DNA of 64,000 bases from contig NZ_ANOK01000006.1 in the NCBI RefSeq assembly GCF_000331575.1, forward strand, positions 119,174 through 183,173, in the 5' to 3' direction. The notes below the pieces were generated by a model. That model searched no databases and was not told the DNA's origin. It was given only the letters and a program-made list of their open reading frames with translations. The position numbers and the translations under genes are program-made. This stretch comes from Calidifontibacillus oryziterrae. Lineage in GTDB: Bacteria > Bacillota > Bacilli > Bacillales > Bacillaceae_J. Below are positions 44,344 through 52,768 of this stretch, piece by piece. Positions within the stretch are counted from its first letter, which is position 1. Each line of letters begins with the position of its first letter.

Positions 44344-45087
44344 ATGAAGTCCTTTGAAAAATTATTTAACATTCTATCTTTATTTTCTATGGACAGAACA
44401 AGCTTGTCTATTAGTGAAATTCAAGCGGAATTAGGTTATCCAAAGAGTACCGTTTTCCGAATGCTAGATACACTGGAAAGATTTGACTATATTGAGAGGA
44501 ATCCTGACAATCACCGTTATTCTCTTGGTTTCAATTTCTTTCGATTGGGAAGTATCGTTCAAAATCAACTTGATTTCCGTAAGGTAGCATTGCCGATTAT
44601 GAAAACTTTGGTAGAACAAACAAGTGAAACGGTGGAATTAAATATTATCGACGGACTAAGCAGGGTTTGTGTTGAAAAGGTTGATAGTCCACTCGATGTT
44701 AGAAACTTTGTCAGGATAGGTGAGCAGAAGCCACTTCACCTTGGTGCTTCTGGAAAAGTGTTATTAGCTTATCTTAATGAAGATCAAGTAAAAAGGATGC
44801 TTTGCCTGTTACAAAGTGAAAATAACAGTCTACAAGTTTCAGAATTAGCTGAAAAACTTAAAACTATTAAAGTCAATGGTTATTGTGTTACTAGAGGGGA
44901 GAGGGTACCGGGTAGCTTTGCTGTTGCGGCTCCAATTTTTGGACAAAATGGTGAATTATTAGCTAGTATCACGATAGCGGGGCCGATCCAACGACTAACA
45001 GTTAAACGGGAAAAAGAATTAATTGAAAAGTTAATTGAAAGTGCGAAATCAATCAGTAGTCACTTAGGTTGTTTTACCTATAACTAA
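44344..45087 (+). CDS. IclR-family transcriptional regulator (2)
   Basis: A 247-residue regulator with the N-terminal winged helix ISEIQAELGYPKSTVFRMLDTLERFDYI and an effector domain (LGASGKVLLAYLN, GYCVTRGERVPGSFAVAAPIFGQNG). It is clearly similar to the regulator at 33821 in length and motifs, so the pair is probably paralogous. It lies between the importer and the second MmgE/PrpD gene, in the same direction. ATG follows GAGAGGTTTGGAG. Confidence 0.93.
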   Translation: MKSFEKLFNILSLFSMDRTSLSISEIQAELGYPKSTVFRMLDTLERFDYIERNPDNHRYSLGFNFFRLGSIVQNQLDFRKVALPIMKTLVEQTSETVELNIIDGLSRVCVEKVDSPLDVRNFVRIGEQKPLHLGASGKVLLAYLNEDQVKRMLCLLQSENNSLQVSELAEKLKTIKVNGYCVTRGERVPGSFAVAAPIFGQNGELLASITIAGPIQRLTVKREKELIEKLIESAKSISSHLGCFTYN

Positions 45088-45103
45088 TTATCAGGAGGTA
45101 AAT

Positions 45104-46456
45104 ATGGAAAGCTTGGAGCATTTGTCCTTTTCATTATTGAATACTAAGTGGGCAGACTACAGTGAGGAAACAATTAAATCTGCTAAATTAGTTTTATTAG
45201 ATACATTAGGGTCTATGATTGCCGGCATACATCAAAAGGAATCTTATCAATTGGCAAAACAATTAAATGATGTAGGTTCCTTTCGAATGCTTGGTACTGA
45301 GTTGAAGACAAACCTATACGATGCCGGCTTCGTTCATGGAATCGCAGCCGTAGGGACAGAAATGGATGAGGGAAATCAATTTAGTAAGGGTCATCCAGCC
45401 GCACATGTAGTGCCTGTGTTACTGACTCTTTATCAGCAATATGGCAAGACCGTATCAGGTGAAACATTTATGGATGTTTTAATAAAGGGATACGAGGCTT
45501 GTTCAAGATTCGGTAGAGCAACTACCCTTTTGCCTGATGCTCACGCTCATGGCACATGGGGTGTGATGGGTGCTGCTGCAACAGCTTTACTGATGGAGAA
45601 TGTATCGCTTTCAGACTTTTGTGAAGGGGTGCAACTAAGCGCAACTTTTGCATTGCCAACGATGTGGACAGCTGCACTGAAAGGTAAGTTAATTCGCAAT
45701 GTGTATGCTGGTCATGCTATTGAAATGGGAATTAGAACAGTTTCATTATTAAAATCAAACCATTTAGCACCAGAAAATAATATTTCACACGTTTTTGCTT
45801 CAGTAATTGGAACCAACTTCGATTATCAGGAGTTAATTCGTAAGGAAAATGAACCATGGGATATTGAACTAAATTATTTTAAGCCATATGCATTTTGCAG
45901 ATATGCTCATGCACCAATTGATGCTTTTGTTAAGATCGTTGAGACATATAAGCTTAAACCAGAAGAAATTGAGCGGGTGAATGTATATACGTATTCACGG
46001 GCAGCAACTCTAGCAAATCAGAATTATAATAATATACTATCATGTAAATTTAGTATCCCGTATGCATTATCAGTATGGGCTTATAAAAATGTGGCTGATC
46101 AAACCGTTTTTTCAAATGAATATATCGAAGATCGACAAATAGAAGCATTTGCGAAAAGGGTTTTTGTGCATAATTCAGAAGAATTAGAAAGGGATTATCC
46201 AAAAACAATGCCTGCTGTCGTAGAGGTTTTAGATTGTAACGGGAATATTTATAAAGAGAGAATTGATATTGCAAAAGGTGGTCCTGGTAAGAATTTAACA
46301 GAACTAGAGATTATTAAAAAATTTATGAATCTGACAAATAATTATTATTCTGAAAATATTCAAAATGAAATTATAAATTTTATTTTAGAGATTGAACATA
46401 AAACGGATATAAGTAAACTATTTCAATTATGTACGACAGTTAAAGGAGATTCATAA
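45104..46456 (+). CDS. MmgE/PrpD-family protein (2)
   Basis: A 450-residue superfamily member. AKLVLLDTLGSMIAGI, VGTEMDEGNQFSKGHPAAHVVPVLLTL, DAHAHGTWGVMGAAATALLM and FKPYAFCRYAHAPIDAFVK align with the gene at 34848, so it is a diverged paralogue. Each paralogue follows or faces an IclR gene. ATG follows CAGGAGGTAAAT. Two copies in one cluster suggest two successive steps or two related substrates. Confidence 0.88.
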   Translation: MESLEHLSFSLLNTKWADYSEETIKSAKLVLLDTLGSMIAGIHQKESYQLAKQLNDVGSFRMLGTELKTNLYDAGFVHGIAAVGTEMDEGNQFSKGHPAAHVVPVLLTLYQQYGKTVSGETFMDVLIKGYEACSRFGRATTLLPDAHAHGTWGVMGAAATALLMENVSLSDFCEGVQLSATFALPTMWTAALKGKLIRNVYAGHAIEMGIRTVSLLKSNHLAPENNISHVFASVIGTNFDYQELIRKENEPWDIELNYFKPYAFCRYAHAPIDAFVKIVETYKLKPEEIERVNVYTYSRAATLANQNYNNILSCKFSIPYALSVWAYKNVADQTVFSNEYIEDRQIEAFAKRVFVHNSEELERDYPKTMPAVVEVLDCNGNIYKERIDIAKGGPGKNLTELEIIKKFMNLTNNYYSENIQNEIINFILEIEHKTDISKLFQLCTTVKGDS

Positions 46457-46459
46457 CAA

Positions 46460-47080
46460 ATGGATTATTTACTAAATAACTTGGAATATAAGGATAAATA
46501 TCGTTTATTAACCAATTGTATAGTTCCACGTCCAATTGCATGGGTGTCTTCAATTAGTAAAGATGGGATCTATAATGCAGCACCATTCAGTTATTTTACA
46601 GGTATATCAATTGAACCACCACTCGTGCTATTTGCCGTAGAAAGAAGAAATGGTGAAAAAAAGGATACGGTTATTAATATTGAAAACACTAAAGAGTTTG
46701 TTATTAATCTTGTAACAGAAAATAATATAGAACAGATGAATGAAACATCAAAGGATTTTGAATTTGGTGAAGATGAGATAAAAATGTCAGGATTAACAGC
46801 GGTGCCTTCTAAATATGTAAAGGTACCGTCAATATTAGAATCCCCACTTCATATGGAATGTAAATTGTACGATACTATGGAGATTGGCTCATCCCCACAT
46901 AGCTTAGTAATTGGTGAGGTTATCGCCGTGACTGTTAATGATGAAATGATCAGTGACGGCAGAATTCAAATGAATGCACTTCAAGCGATTGGTAGGATGG
47001 GTGGAAAATGGTATACAAAAACTGACCATTTATTTGAACTGGAAAGACTAGATTGGAGAAAAAGTGAACTAAATGAATAA
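46460..47080 (+). CDS. Flavin reductase-like FMN-binding split-barrel protein
   Basis: A 206-residue protein of the flavin reductase-like (DIM6/NTAB) family. CIVPRPIAWVSSISKDGIYNAAPFSYFTGISIEPPLVLFAVER is the usual FMN-binding start and the pattern SLVIGEVIAV is retained. It may supply reduced flavin to an oxygenase, or act directly on a substrate; no flavin monooxygenase is in the cluster. It is 3 bases behind the MmgE/PrpD gene. Confidence 0.88.
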   Translation: MDYLLNNLEYKDKYRLLTNCIVPRPIAWVSSISKDGIYNAAPFSYFTGISIEPPLVLFAVERRNGEKKDTVINIENTKEFVINLVTENNIEQMNETSKDFEFGEDEIKMSGLTAVPSKYVKVPSILESPLHMECKLYDTMEIGSSPHSLVIGEVIAVTVNDEMISDGRIQMNALQAIGRMGGKWYTKTDHLFELERLDWRKSELNE

Positions 47081-47104
47081 CTTCTGAGAAAGGAGATTTT
47101 TTAT

Positions 47105-48319
47105 ATGAGTAATTCAAACAAAAGTTTTGGCCCATTAGCTGGAGTAAGAATACTAGACTTATCAACAATGATTGCAGCACCCTTTGGAGCAACTTTATTA
47201 GGGGATTTTGGTGCTGAGGTGATTAAGGTCGAGTTGCCCGGGAAAGGTGATTCCTTAAGGGGTATGGGACCTTTTCATGATCAAGAGCCGTTAAGATGGC
47301 CAGGTCTTGCTAGAAATAAAAAATCTTTAACTTTAGATTTGCATAAAGAAGAAGGAAAAGAAATACTGAGAAAATTAGTGGAAAAATCTGATATAGTAAT
47401 AGAAAATTTCCGACCAGGAACATTGGAAAAGTGGGGTATTGGGTATGAAGATTTAAAAAAAGAAAACTCAAACTTAATTATGACGCGTGTAACTGGTTAT
47501 GGTCAAACAGGCCCAAATTCTCCTAAAGCTGGTTTCGGTACACCAGCAACAGCGTATAGTGGATTCACATATTTACATGGATTTACGGACCGCCCGCCAA
47601 TCAGTCCATCATTTTCATTAACAGATTATATAACAGGAATATATGTTGCTTTTGCATCAGTAGCTGCTTTGTATTATCGTGATACAAATGATGCGGGTAC
47701 TGGGCAGTACATTGACATTGGCCTTTACGAGTCTGTATTTAGATTTATGGAATTTCTTGTAGCGGAATACGATCAAAATGGAACGATTAAAGAGCGTTCC
47801 CCAGGATTGAGCGGACATTCAAGTCCAGCTGGTACATTCCAGACGAAAGATGGGCATTGGGTCGTGCTTGTAACAAGCTCTGATCGGACGTTTGAGCGAC
47901 TTGCTCAAGCTATGAATAGAGCGGATATGTTAACAGATGAAAGATTTCACACTAATTCTGTAAGACTACAGCACTTTGATTTGACAAATGGAATCGTAGC
48001 AGATTGGGTTAAGACTTTTAATCGTGATGAACTTCAAAAGTTATTAGACGACTTTGGTGTACCGATTAGCCCAATCTATAGTATAAAGGATATTTTTGAA
48101 GATGAACATTATAAACAACGAGAAAATATAATTGAGGTAGATCACCCTAGACTTGGAAAGATTAAAATGCCAGGAATTGTACCGAAATTTTCAGAAACTC
48201 CAGGTGCTGTCAAAAATATTGGACCGGATTTAGGCGAACATAATAATGAAATACTTGAGGAATTATTACAATATAGTAAAGAAGATATTGCAAAATTACG
48301 AGAAAATGAAGTTATATAA
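47105..48319 (+). CDS. CaiB/BaiF-type (family III) CoA transferase
   Basis: A 404-residue enzyme transferring CoA between carboxylic acids. GPLAGVRILDLSTMIAAPFGATLLGDFGAEVIKVELPG at the N-terminus, NKKSLTLDLHKEEGKEILRKLV and the C-terminal GVPISPIYSIKDIFEDEHY are typical. The catalytic carboxylate region reads GQYIDIGLYESVF, with Glu where formyl-CoA transferase has Asp (LQDAV); a Glu is seen in succinyl-CoA:dicarboxylate CoA-transferase-like members, so activity is plausible. It should activate the pathway acid before cleavage by the next enzyme. Confidence 0.93.
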   Translation: MSNSNKSFGPLAGVRILDLSTMIAAPFGATLLGDFGAEVIKVELPGKGDSLRGMGPFHDQEPLRWPGLARNKKSLTLDLHKEEGKEILRKLVEKSDIVIENFRPGTLEKWGIGYEDLKKENSNLIMTRVTGYGQTGPNSPKAGFGTPATAYSGFTYLHGFTDRPPISPSFSLTDYITGIYVAFASVAALYYRDTNDAGTGQYIDIGLYESVFRFMEFLVAEYDQNGTIKERSPGLSGHSSPAGTFQTKDGHWVVLVTSSDRTFERLAQAMNRADMLTDERFHTNSVRLQHFDLTNGIVADWVKTFNRDELQKLLDDFGVPISPIYSIKDIFEDEHYKQRENIIEVDHPRLGKIKMPGIVPKFSETPGAVKNIGPDLGEHNNEILEELLQYSKEDIAKLRENEVI

Positions 48320-48332
48320 GGGGGGTTCGTCA

Positions 48333-49271
48333 ATGGCTTTTCCGGAAAATGTAACAATTACAGAGGTTTGTCCTCGTGACGGATTTCAAAGTTTACCAGA
48401 GATTATTCCAACAGAAGATAAGATTGAAATTATTAATCAAATACTGGAATGTGGTTATAAGCAAATAGAAGTTACTTCGTTTGTTCATCCTAAAGCGATC
48501 CCACAACTAAAGGATGCAGGAGAAGTTTTGCAAGGAATTAGCCGCAAGAATGGTGTAAAATTACGCGCACTTGTCCCTAATTTACGCGGTTTAGAGAGAG
48601 CTATTGAAGCTAGGGTTGATAAGATTAAATTAATGCTATCGGCAACAGATTCCCATAGTATAAGTAACGCAAATCGAACGACCTTCGACGCCATGAAAGA
48701 ATTTGAACCACTTATTGTACGGGCACAGGATTCAACAGTAGCAGTATCGGGTTCGATTTCAGTTATTTTTGGTTGTCCATATGAAGGGGATGTTCCTTTA
48801 GAAAGAATAACAGAGATTTGTAAAAGATATATTGATTTAGGTATTTATGATATTTCATTGGCTGATACAACTGGTATGGCTAACCCAGCAAAAGTAAAAA
48901 AGATAGTTGGTCGAATTAAAGAACATTTCCCAGAGATGAAATTATCAATGCATCTTCATAATACAAGAGGGATGGCATTTGCAAATGCAATAGCGGGGCT
49001 TGAAGAAGGGATTACTGATTTTGATAGTTCAATAGCGGGTTTGGGCGGTTGTCCTTATGCGCCAAATGCTAGTGGAAATATTGCGTCAGAAGATCTTATT
49101 CATGGTTTCGAAGAGATGGGAATAAATACTGGTATAGATCTTGATAAAGTTATTACGATTGGGAAATTACTACAAGAAAGATTTCCTCAATTTTCCGATA
49201 GTTTTATTTTGAAGGCAGGAAAATGTTCTGATCTTCATATTGCGCCGAAATCTCAAGAAAAGTTAGGTTAA
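48333..49271 (+). CDS. HMG-CoA lyase family enzyme
   Basis: A metal-dependent TIM-barrel lyase of 312 residues. ITEVCPRDGFQSL (catalytic Asp/Gln), DISLADTTGMANP, SMHLHNTRG (metal His pair) and the signature loop SIAGLGGCPYAPNASGN with the catalytic Cys are all present. It should cleave a 3-hydroxy-acyl-CoA (HMG-CoA or a similar branched thioester) to acetyl- or propionyl-CoA and a keto acid. The frame opens far upstream inside the CoA transferase gene; ATG 48333 behind AAGGGGGG is the start. A terminator follows. Confidence 0.92.
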   Translation: MAFPENVTITEVCPRDGFQSLPEIIPTEDKIEIINQILECGYKQIEVTSFVHPKAIPQLKDAGEVLQGISRKNGVKLRALVPNLRGLERAIEARVDKIKLMLSATDSHSISNANRTTFDAMKEFEPLIVRAQDSTVAVSGSISVIFGCPYEGDVPLERITEICKRYIDLGIYDISLADTTGMANPAKVKKIVGRIKEHFPEMKLSMHLHNTRGMAFANAIAGLEEGITDFDSSIAGLGGCPYAPNASGNIASEDLIHGFEEMGINTGIDLDKVITIGKLLQERFPQFSDSFILKAGKCSDLHIAPKSQEKLG

Positions 49272-49273
49272 AT

Positions 49274-49310
49274 AGAAAAGATAGTTGGGTTTAACTAACT
49301 ATCTTTTCTT
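49274..49310 (+). terminator. Terminator closing the catabolic operon
   Basis: AGAAAAGATAGTT pairs with AACTATCTTTTCT around a GGGTTTAACT loop. It separates the 14.4-kb operon from the MFS/hydrolase/deaminase group. Confidence 0.8.
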
Positions 49311-49340
49311 CATTAAAATAAAAATATCTAGGTGTTTGAA

Positions 49341-50498
49341 ATGACTTCGACTTATCATAATACTTTAAAAGGCTATTTAGTTCCATTCATTTCTTTAATT
49401 TATATGGTTGGTATGATGGGAACTAGACCGCTTATTCCTTTACTGGCTGTTGAATTAGGTGCGAATTCGATTAATGTAGGTTTTATTGTTGCTCTTTTTC
49501 CACTTTTACCATTCTTCACTGCAATAAAAGCAGGGATATTTATTGATAAAATTGGATATAAAAGACCGTTGATCGTTAGTATTATTTTCGGTTCGATAGC
49601 CCTGATTTTGCCTTTTTGGTTTGATAATCTACTATTTATTTATTTTTCACAAATAATTGCCGGATTTGCTCAATTAGTTTTTGTAGTTGCGGCACAAGCA
49701 TACTCTGGTCGGAAGTCTAACCCCGAGGAACGGGAAAGAAATGTATTTACTTTTAGTTTAGGCGTCGCGATTGGGAGTTTTCTAGGACCTTTTATTGGTG
49801 GGATATGCTCAGACCAGAGTGGCTATCCAATCGCCTTTTTTATTTTAGGTTTCGTAAGTTTTTTATCCGTGTTTTTTGCATTTTTCCTAGAAGAAGATAA
49901 AAATAGTGGGAGTGGCGAAGAAAACAGTAAGATTCATTTCCTTCAAACGATGAAGCTATTAGAAGTAAAAAATTTAAGGTATTCAATATTATTAAGCATA
50001 TTAATTTTACTAGGAAAAGATATGTATGTCGCTTTTTTTCCGCTGTTAGGAAAAGAATTCGGATTGTCAGACACCTATATTGGAACCATTATTGGACTCA
50101 ATGCGGGTGCAGGGATTGTTGCTAGATGGTGTTTGCCTTCATTGGTTCATAGATTCTCAAAAAATACGATTGTTTTAATAACAACGTTCATGTCGGGTCT
50201 GTTTTTTTGTTTGCTTCCATTTTTCACGAAAGGCTTGGCCCTAGTTACGTTATCTATACTATTAGGATTAACGCTTGGAATAGGGCAGCCGATATCAGTG
50301 TTAACCACCATTTCCTCTCTGCCAAGTAAAAGAAGGGGTGAGGGTTTGGGGTTAAGGCTTTCATTAAACCGTTTTTTTCAAATGACTTCGCCTGTATTGT
50401 TAGGATTTTCAGCGCATTTGATCGGTATTTTTTCTGTCTTTATCATTGTGGGAGGAATCATCATTATGGGATCCACAAAAATAAAGATTGAAGAATAA
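49341..50498 (+). CDS. Major facilitator superfamily transporter
   Basis: A carrier of about 385 residues with 12 predicted helices. Motif A-like GIFIDKIGYKRPLIV follows helix 2 and RKSNPEERERNVFTFSLGVAIGSFLGPFIGG lies in the next loops. The N- and C-halves are joined by a charged loop (EEDKNSGSGEENSK). An upstream GTG (49332) belongs to the AGGTG ribosome binding site of ATG 49341. Its substrate is unknown; the position after the catabolic operon suggests efflux or uptake of a related acid. Confidence 0.88.
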   Translation: MTSTYHNTLKGYLVPFISLIYMVGMMGTRPLIPLLAVELGANSINVGFIVALFPLLPFFTAIKAGIFIDKIGYKRPLIVSIIFGSIALILPFWFDNLLFIYFSQIIAGFAQLVFVVAAQAYSGRKSNPEERERNVFTFSLGVAIGSFLGPFIGGICSDQSGYPIAFFILGFVSFLSVFFAFFLEEDKNSGSGEENSKIHFLQTMKLLEVKNLRYSILLSILILLGKDMYVAFFPLLGKEFGLSDTYIGTIIGLNAGAGIVARWCLPSLVHRFSKNTIVLITTFMSGLFFCLLPFFTKGLALVTLSILLGLTLGIGQPISVLTTISSLPSKRRGEGLGLRLSLNRFFQMTSPVLLGFSAHLIGIFSVFIIVGGIIIMGSTKIKIEE

Positions 50499-50560
50499 GG
50501 ATTCAAACTGAGACTAACAAGATCTAGTTAGCAAGAAATATAGATGGGAGAGTGTTGAAA

Positions 50561-51238
50561 ATGACAAAGTTATCTTGGGTAGGTCATTCAACAGTGAAAT
50601 TAGAAACGTGTAAAGGGCTTGTTGCAATGATTGATCCTTGGATCAAGGATAATCCGGTTAATCCTGATAAGGAATTACCTGAAAAAGTAGATCTTATATT
50701 GATTACCCATGATCATTTTGATCATACCGGTGATACCATTGAACTATCAAAACGTACTGGTGCCAAAGTGATTGCACAGCCTGAAACCATTGTAAAATTG
50801 GTTAACAATGGGTTGCCTCAGGAAAATGGAATTAAATTAAACATTGGTGGCACTTTTTTTGCGGATAATTTTCAAGCAATAATGGTGCAAGCTTTCCACA
50901 CTTCTGATACCGGTGTTGCAGCGGGCTATATTATTAAAATTGATGGTAAGACTATTTACCATTTAGGGGATACAGGAATATTCGGTGATTTAAAATTATT
51001 TGGTGAACTATATAGTATTGATTATGCGCTTATACCAATTGGTGGTCATTTTACTATGGATTATAAGCATGGAAGTATTGCAGCTACTATGTTAGGTGCA
51101 AAAAATGTGATTCCTATTCATTATAAAACCTTTCCTTTACTACTTCGAAATGCAGACTGTTTTGTGGAAGAGGTAAAAGCATTGAATATTGACATGAACG
51201 TAATCGTTTTAGAGCCGGGAGAAACCATTACTATATAA
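50561..51238 (+). CDS. UPF0173-type metal-dependent hydrolase (metallo-beta-lactamase fold)
   Basis: A 225-residue protein. ITHDHFDHTGD is the HxHxDH zinc motif; further ligands lie in FHTSDTG, HLGDTGIFGDL and IPIHYKTFP. It resembles B. subtilis YtkL. The frame opens at GTG 50552; ATG 50561 behind GGGAG is preferred. The fold includes lactonases, nucleases and amidases, so in this setting it could open a lactone or cyclic intermediate; that is inference. Confidence 0.88.
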   Translation: MTKLSWVGHSTVKLETCKGLVAMIDPWIKDNPVNPDKELPEKVDLILITHDHFDHTGDTIELSKRTGAKVIAQPETIVKLVNNGLPQENGIKLNIGGTFFADNFQAIMVQAFHTSDTGVAAGYIIKIDGKTIYHLGDTGIFGDLKLFGELYSIDYALIPIGGHFTMDYKHGSIAATMLGAKNVIPIHYKTFPLLLRNADCFVEEVKALNIDMNVIVLEPGETITI

Positions 51239-51259
51239 AAGAGGGGATGTGTTGTTCGA

Positions 51260-51679
51260 GTGATAAATGAAAAAGATCTTTATTTTATTAAGATGGCTGA
51301 AGAGGTAGCAAAACATTCTACTTGTAATCTAGTTAATGTTGGTTGTGTCATTGTGAAGGAAGGAACCGTTATTTCTACAGGAGTAAATGCGGCTGTAAAA
51401 GGGTATAAGCCCTGTGAAGAAGTAGGGCATGTTCTAAGTGAAGACGGACGATGCATGAGGCAAATCCATGCCGAAACAAACGCAATTATGAATGGAACGA
51501 AAGAGGAGCTAGTTGGAGCAACTGCATATGTAACCCTTGAGCCTTGTGATAATTGTACAAAACTCTTAAACCAAAGTGGAATTAAGAAGGTTATTTTCAA
51601 GAAGAGATTTCCAAATCCCTACAATAACTTTTTTGTTGAGCCGATGGAATGGATTTGTTTGGATGTTTTAGATAAGTAA
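51260..51679 (+). CDS. Zinc-dependent (dCMP/cytidine) deaminase family protein
   Basis: A 139-residue deaminase. IHAETNAI (HAE) and EPCDNCTKLL (PCxxC) supply the zinc ligands and catalytic Glu. GHVLSEDGRCMRQ before the HAE motif resembles ComEB-type dCMP deaminases. The start is GTG 51260; the nearest Shine-Dalgarno (GAGGGG, 51241) is slightly far. The neighbouring hydrolases raise the possibility that it acts on a heterocyclic catabolic substrate instead of a nucleotide. Confidence 0.85.
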   Translation: MINEKDLYFIKMAEEVAKHSTCNLVNVGCVIVKEGTVISTGVNAAVKGYKPCEEVGHVLSEDGRCMRQIHAETNAIMNGTKEELVGATAYVTLEPCDNCTKLLNQSGIKKVIFKKRFPNPYNNFFVEPMEWICLDVLDK

Positions 51680-51802
51680 AATGTTTATTTGCAAGTAATT
51701 ATAGAATAACAGTCAATAAAATCCGATTTTAGTTAAAAGATGAGAAATAAAGGAAAAGGTTGAAGTGCTAAGTAGAAGAAGTTTTAGTTAAACCAAATAA
51801 AA

Positions 51803-51836
51803 AGCCTAAACCCTTTGATACCAATGGATTTAGGCT
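51803..51836 (-). terminator. Terminator of the tRNA-Val transcript
   Basis: AGCCTAAA/TTTAGGCT hairpin; on the minus strand it is followed by TTTTATTT. Confidence 0.75.
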
Positions 51837-51848
51837 CCTTAATAAGTA

Positions 51849-51920
51849 TGGTCTGTACTGGATTCGAACCAGTGACACCTTGCCTGTCAAGCAAGTACTC
51901 TCCCACTGAGCTAACAGACC
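51849..51920 (-). tRNA. tRNA-Val (GAC anticodon)
   Basis: The minus strand gives an acceptor stem GGTCTGT/ACAGACC, D-loop AGCTCAGTGGGAGAG, an anticodon arm CTTGC-TTGACAG-GCAAG with anticodon GAC, and T-loop GGTTCGAATCC. Discriminator base is A; the CCA end is not encoded. A single tRNA gene with its own terminator. Between it and 52146 lies an IS605-like end (see 52047) and no other gene. Confidence 0.93.
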
Positions 51921-52046
51921 ATAATATACTTAATGTTGATATTATATTTGAATATCGAGCGATAGTCAATAATGTGAACCATTGCCGCACACCACTACCA
52001 ATGTTTTAACTAAAACACGAAGTTGCCAATAATTTATGACCTAGTC

Positions 52047-52083
52047 TAGAACACCCGTGACTTTAGTCATGAGAGATTCAGAT
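52047..52083. mobile_element. IS605/IS200-like right-end remnant (copy 1)
   Basis: GAACACCCGTGACTTTAGTC followed by ATGAGAGATTCAG contains the TGACT-TT-AGTCA hairpin found at the right ends of IS605-type (TnpB) elements. A near-identical copy occurs at 61784-61820. No transposase remains beside it. Confidence 0.5.
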
Positions 52084-52145
52084 TACAGTATTTTTGACAG
52101 TTTATGAAACAGGCTGCCCATTGGGCAGTCTGTTTCAGAATACCT

Positions 52146-52688
52146 TTACCTTTGTAGAAAATACCTTTTTTTCGGCTTTGGTGGGTAAAAAACGATTGAG
52201 GGCCTAGTTAATCGAATATCTGGGAAGCCGTTAATAGTTGAACAAGCTTCCTCGTCATAGAAGTCTTCTAAATCGACAATGTTTAATGCTTTTGTTGAGC
52301 ACGATTCAACACAGGCTGGAAGTAAGCCTTGATCTTGACGAGGATAGCACATTTGACATTTACTTACTTTTTGAGTTTCAAAATCATATTGTGGTGCGCC
52401 ATAAGGACATGCACTTACACATACCATACATCCAGTACACAGATTTGAATCGATCAGAACGATTCCATCTGAGCGTTTCGTAAATGCTCTCACAGGGCAA
52501 ACACGGAAGCATTCCGGGCTGTTGCAATGATTGCAGGAGTTGGATAGATATAAGTCCTTTGAAAGATTGGAGACCCTGCGCCATCTGACAACATCACTTG
52601 TTTGATTTTCATTTTTACATGCTATTTCGCATGCCATACAGCCAATACAAATATCGGAGTTAAAAACGAATCCCATTTGAACTGCCAT
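52146..52688 (-). CDS. DmsB/PhsB-like four-cluster ferredoxin subunit (cytoplasmic-type enzyme)
   Basis: A 180-residue electron-transfer subunit with four [4Fe-4S] binding groups: CIGCMACEIAC, CNHCNSPECFRVCP, CTGCMVCVSACP and CQMC plus CVESC. It lies behind the molybdoenzyme gene at 52769 on the same strand and should pass electrons to it. No transmembrane or signal segment. ATG follows CAGGTGAAAAA. Confidence 0.92.
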   Translation of the reverse strand: MAVQMGFVFNSDICIGCMACEIACKNENQTSDVVRWRRVSNLSKDLYLSNSCNHCNSPECFRVCPVRAFTKRSDGIVLIDSNLCTGCMVCVSACPYGAPQYDFETQKVSKCQMCYPRQDQGLLPACVESCSTKALNIVDLEDFYDEEACSTINGFPDIRLTRPSIVFYPPKPKKRYFLQR

Positions 52689-52768
52689 TTTTTCACCTGA
52701 TTTCAGTTAAATTTTTTCATAAAGTACTAATAATCGTTTCGGTAACGTGTGCTTTCAATACTATTCTT

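Noticed and set aside
32071..51679. Classical nicotinate fermentation cluster
   Set aside because: The hydroxynicotinate reductase, B12-dependent methyleneglutarate mutase and methylitaconate isomerase genes are absent; only the hydratase-like pair and the amidohydrolase resemble it.
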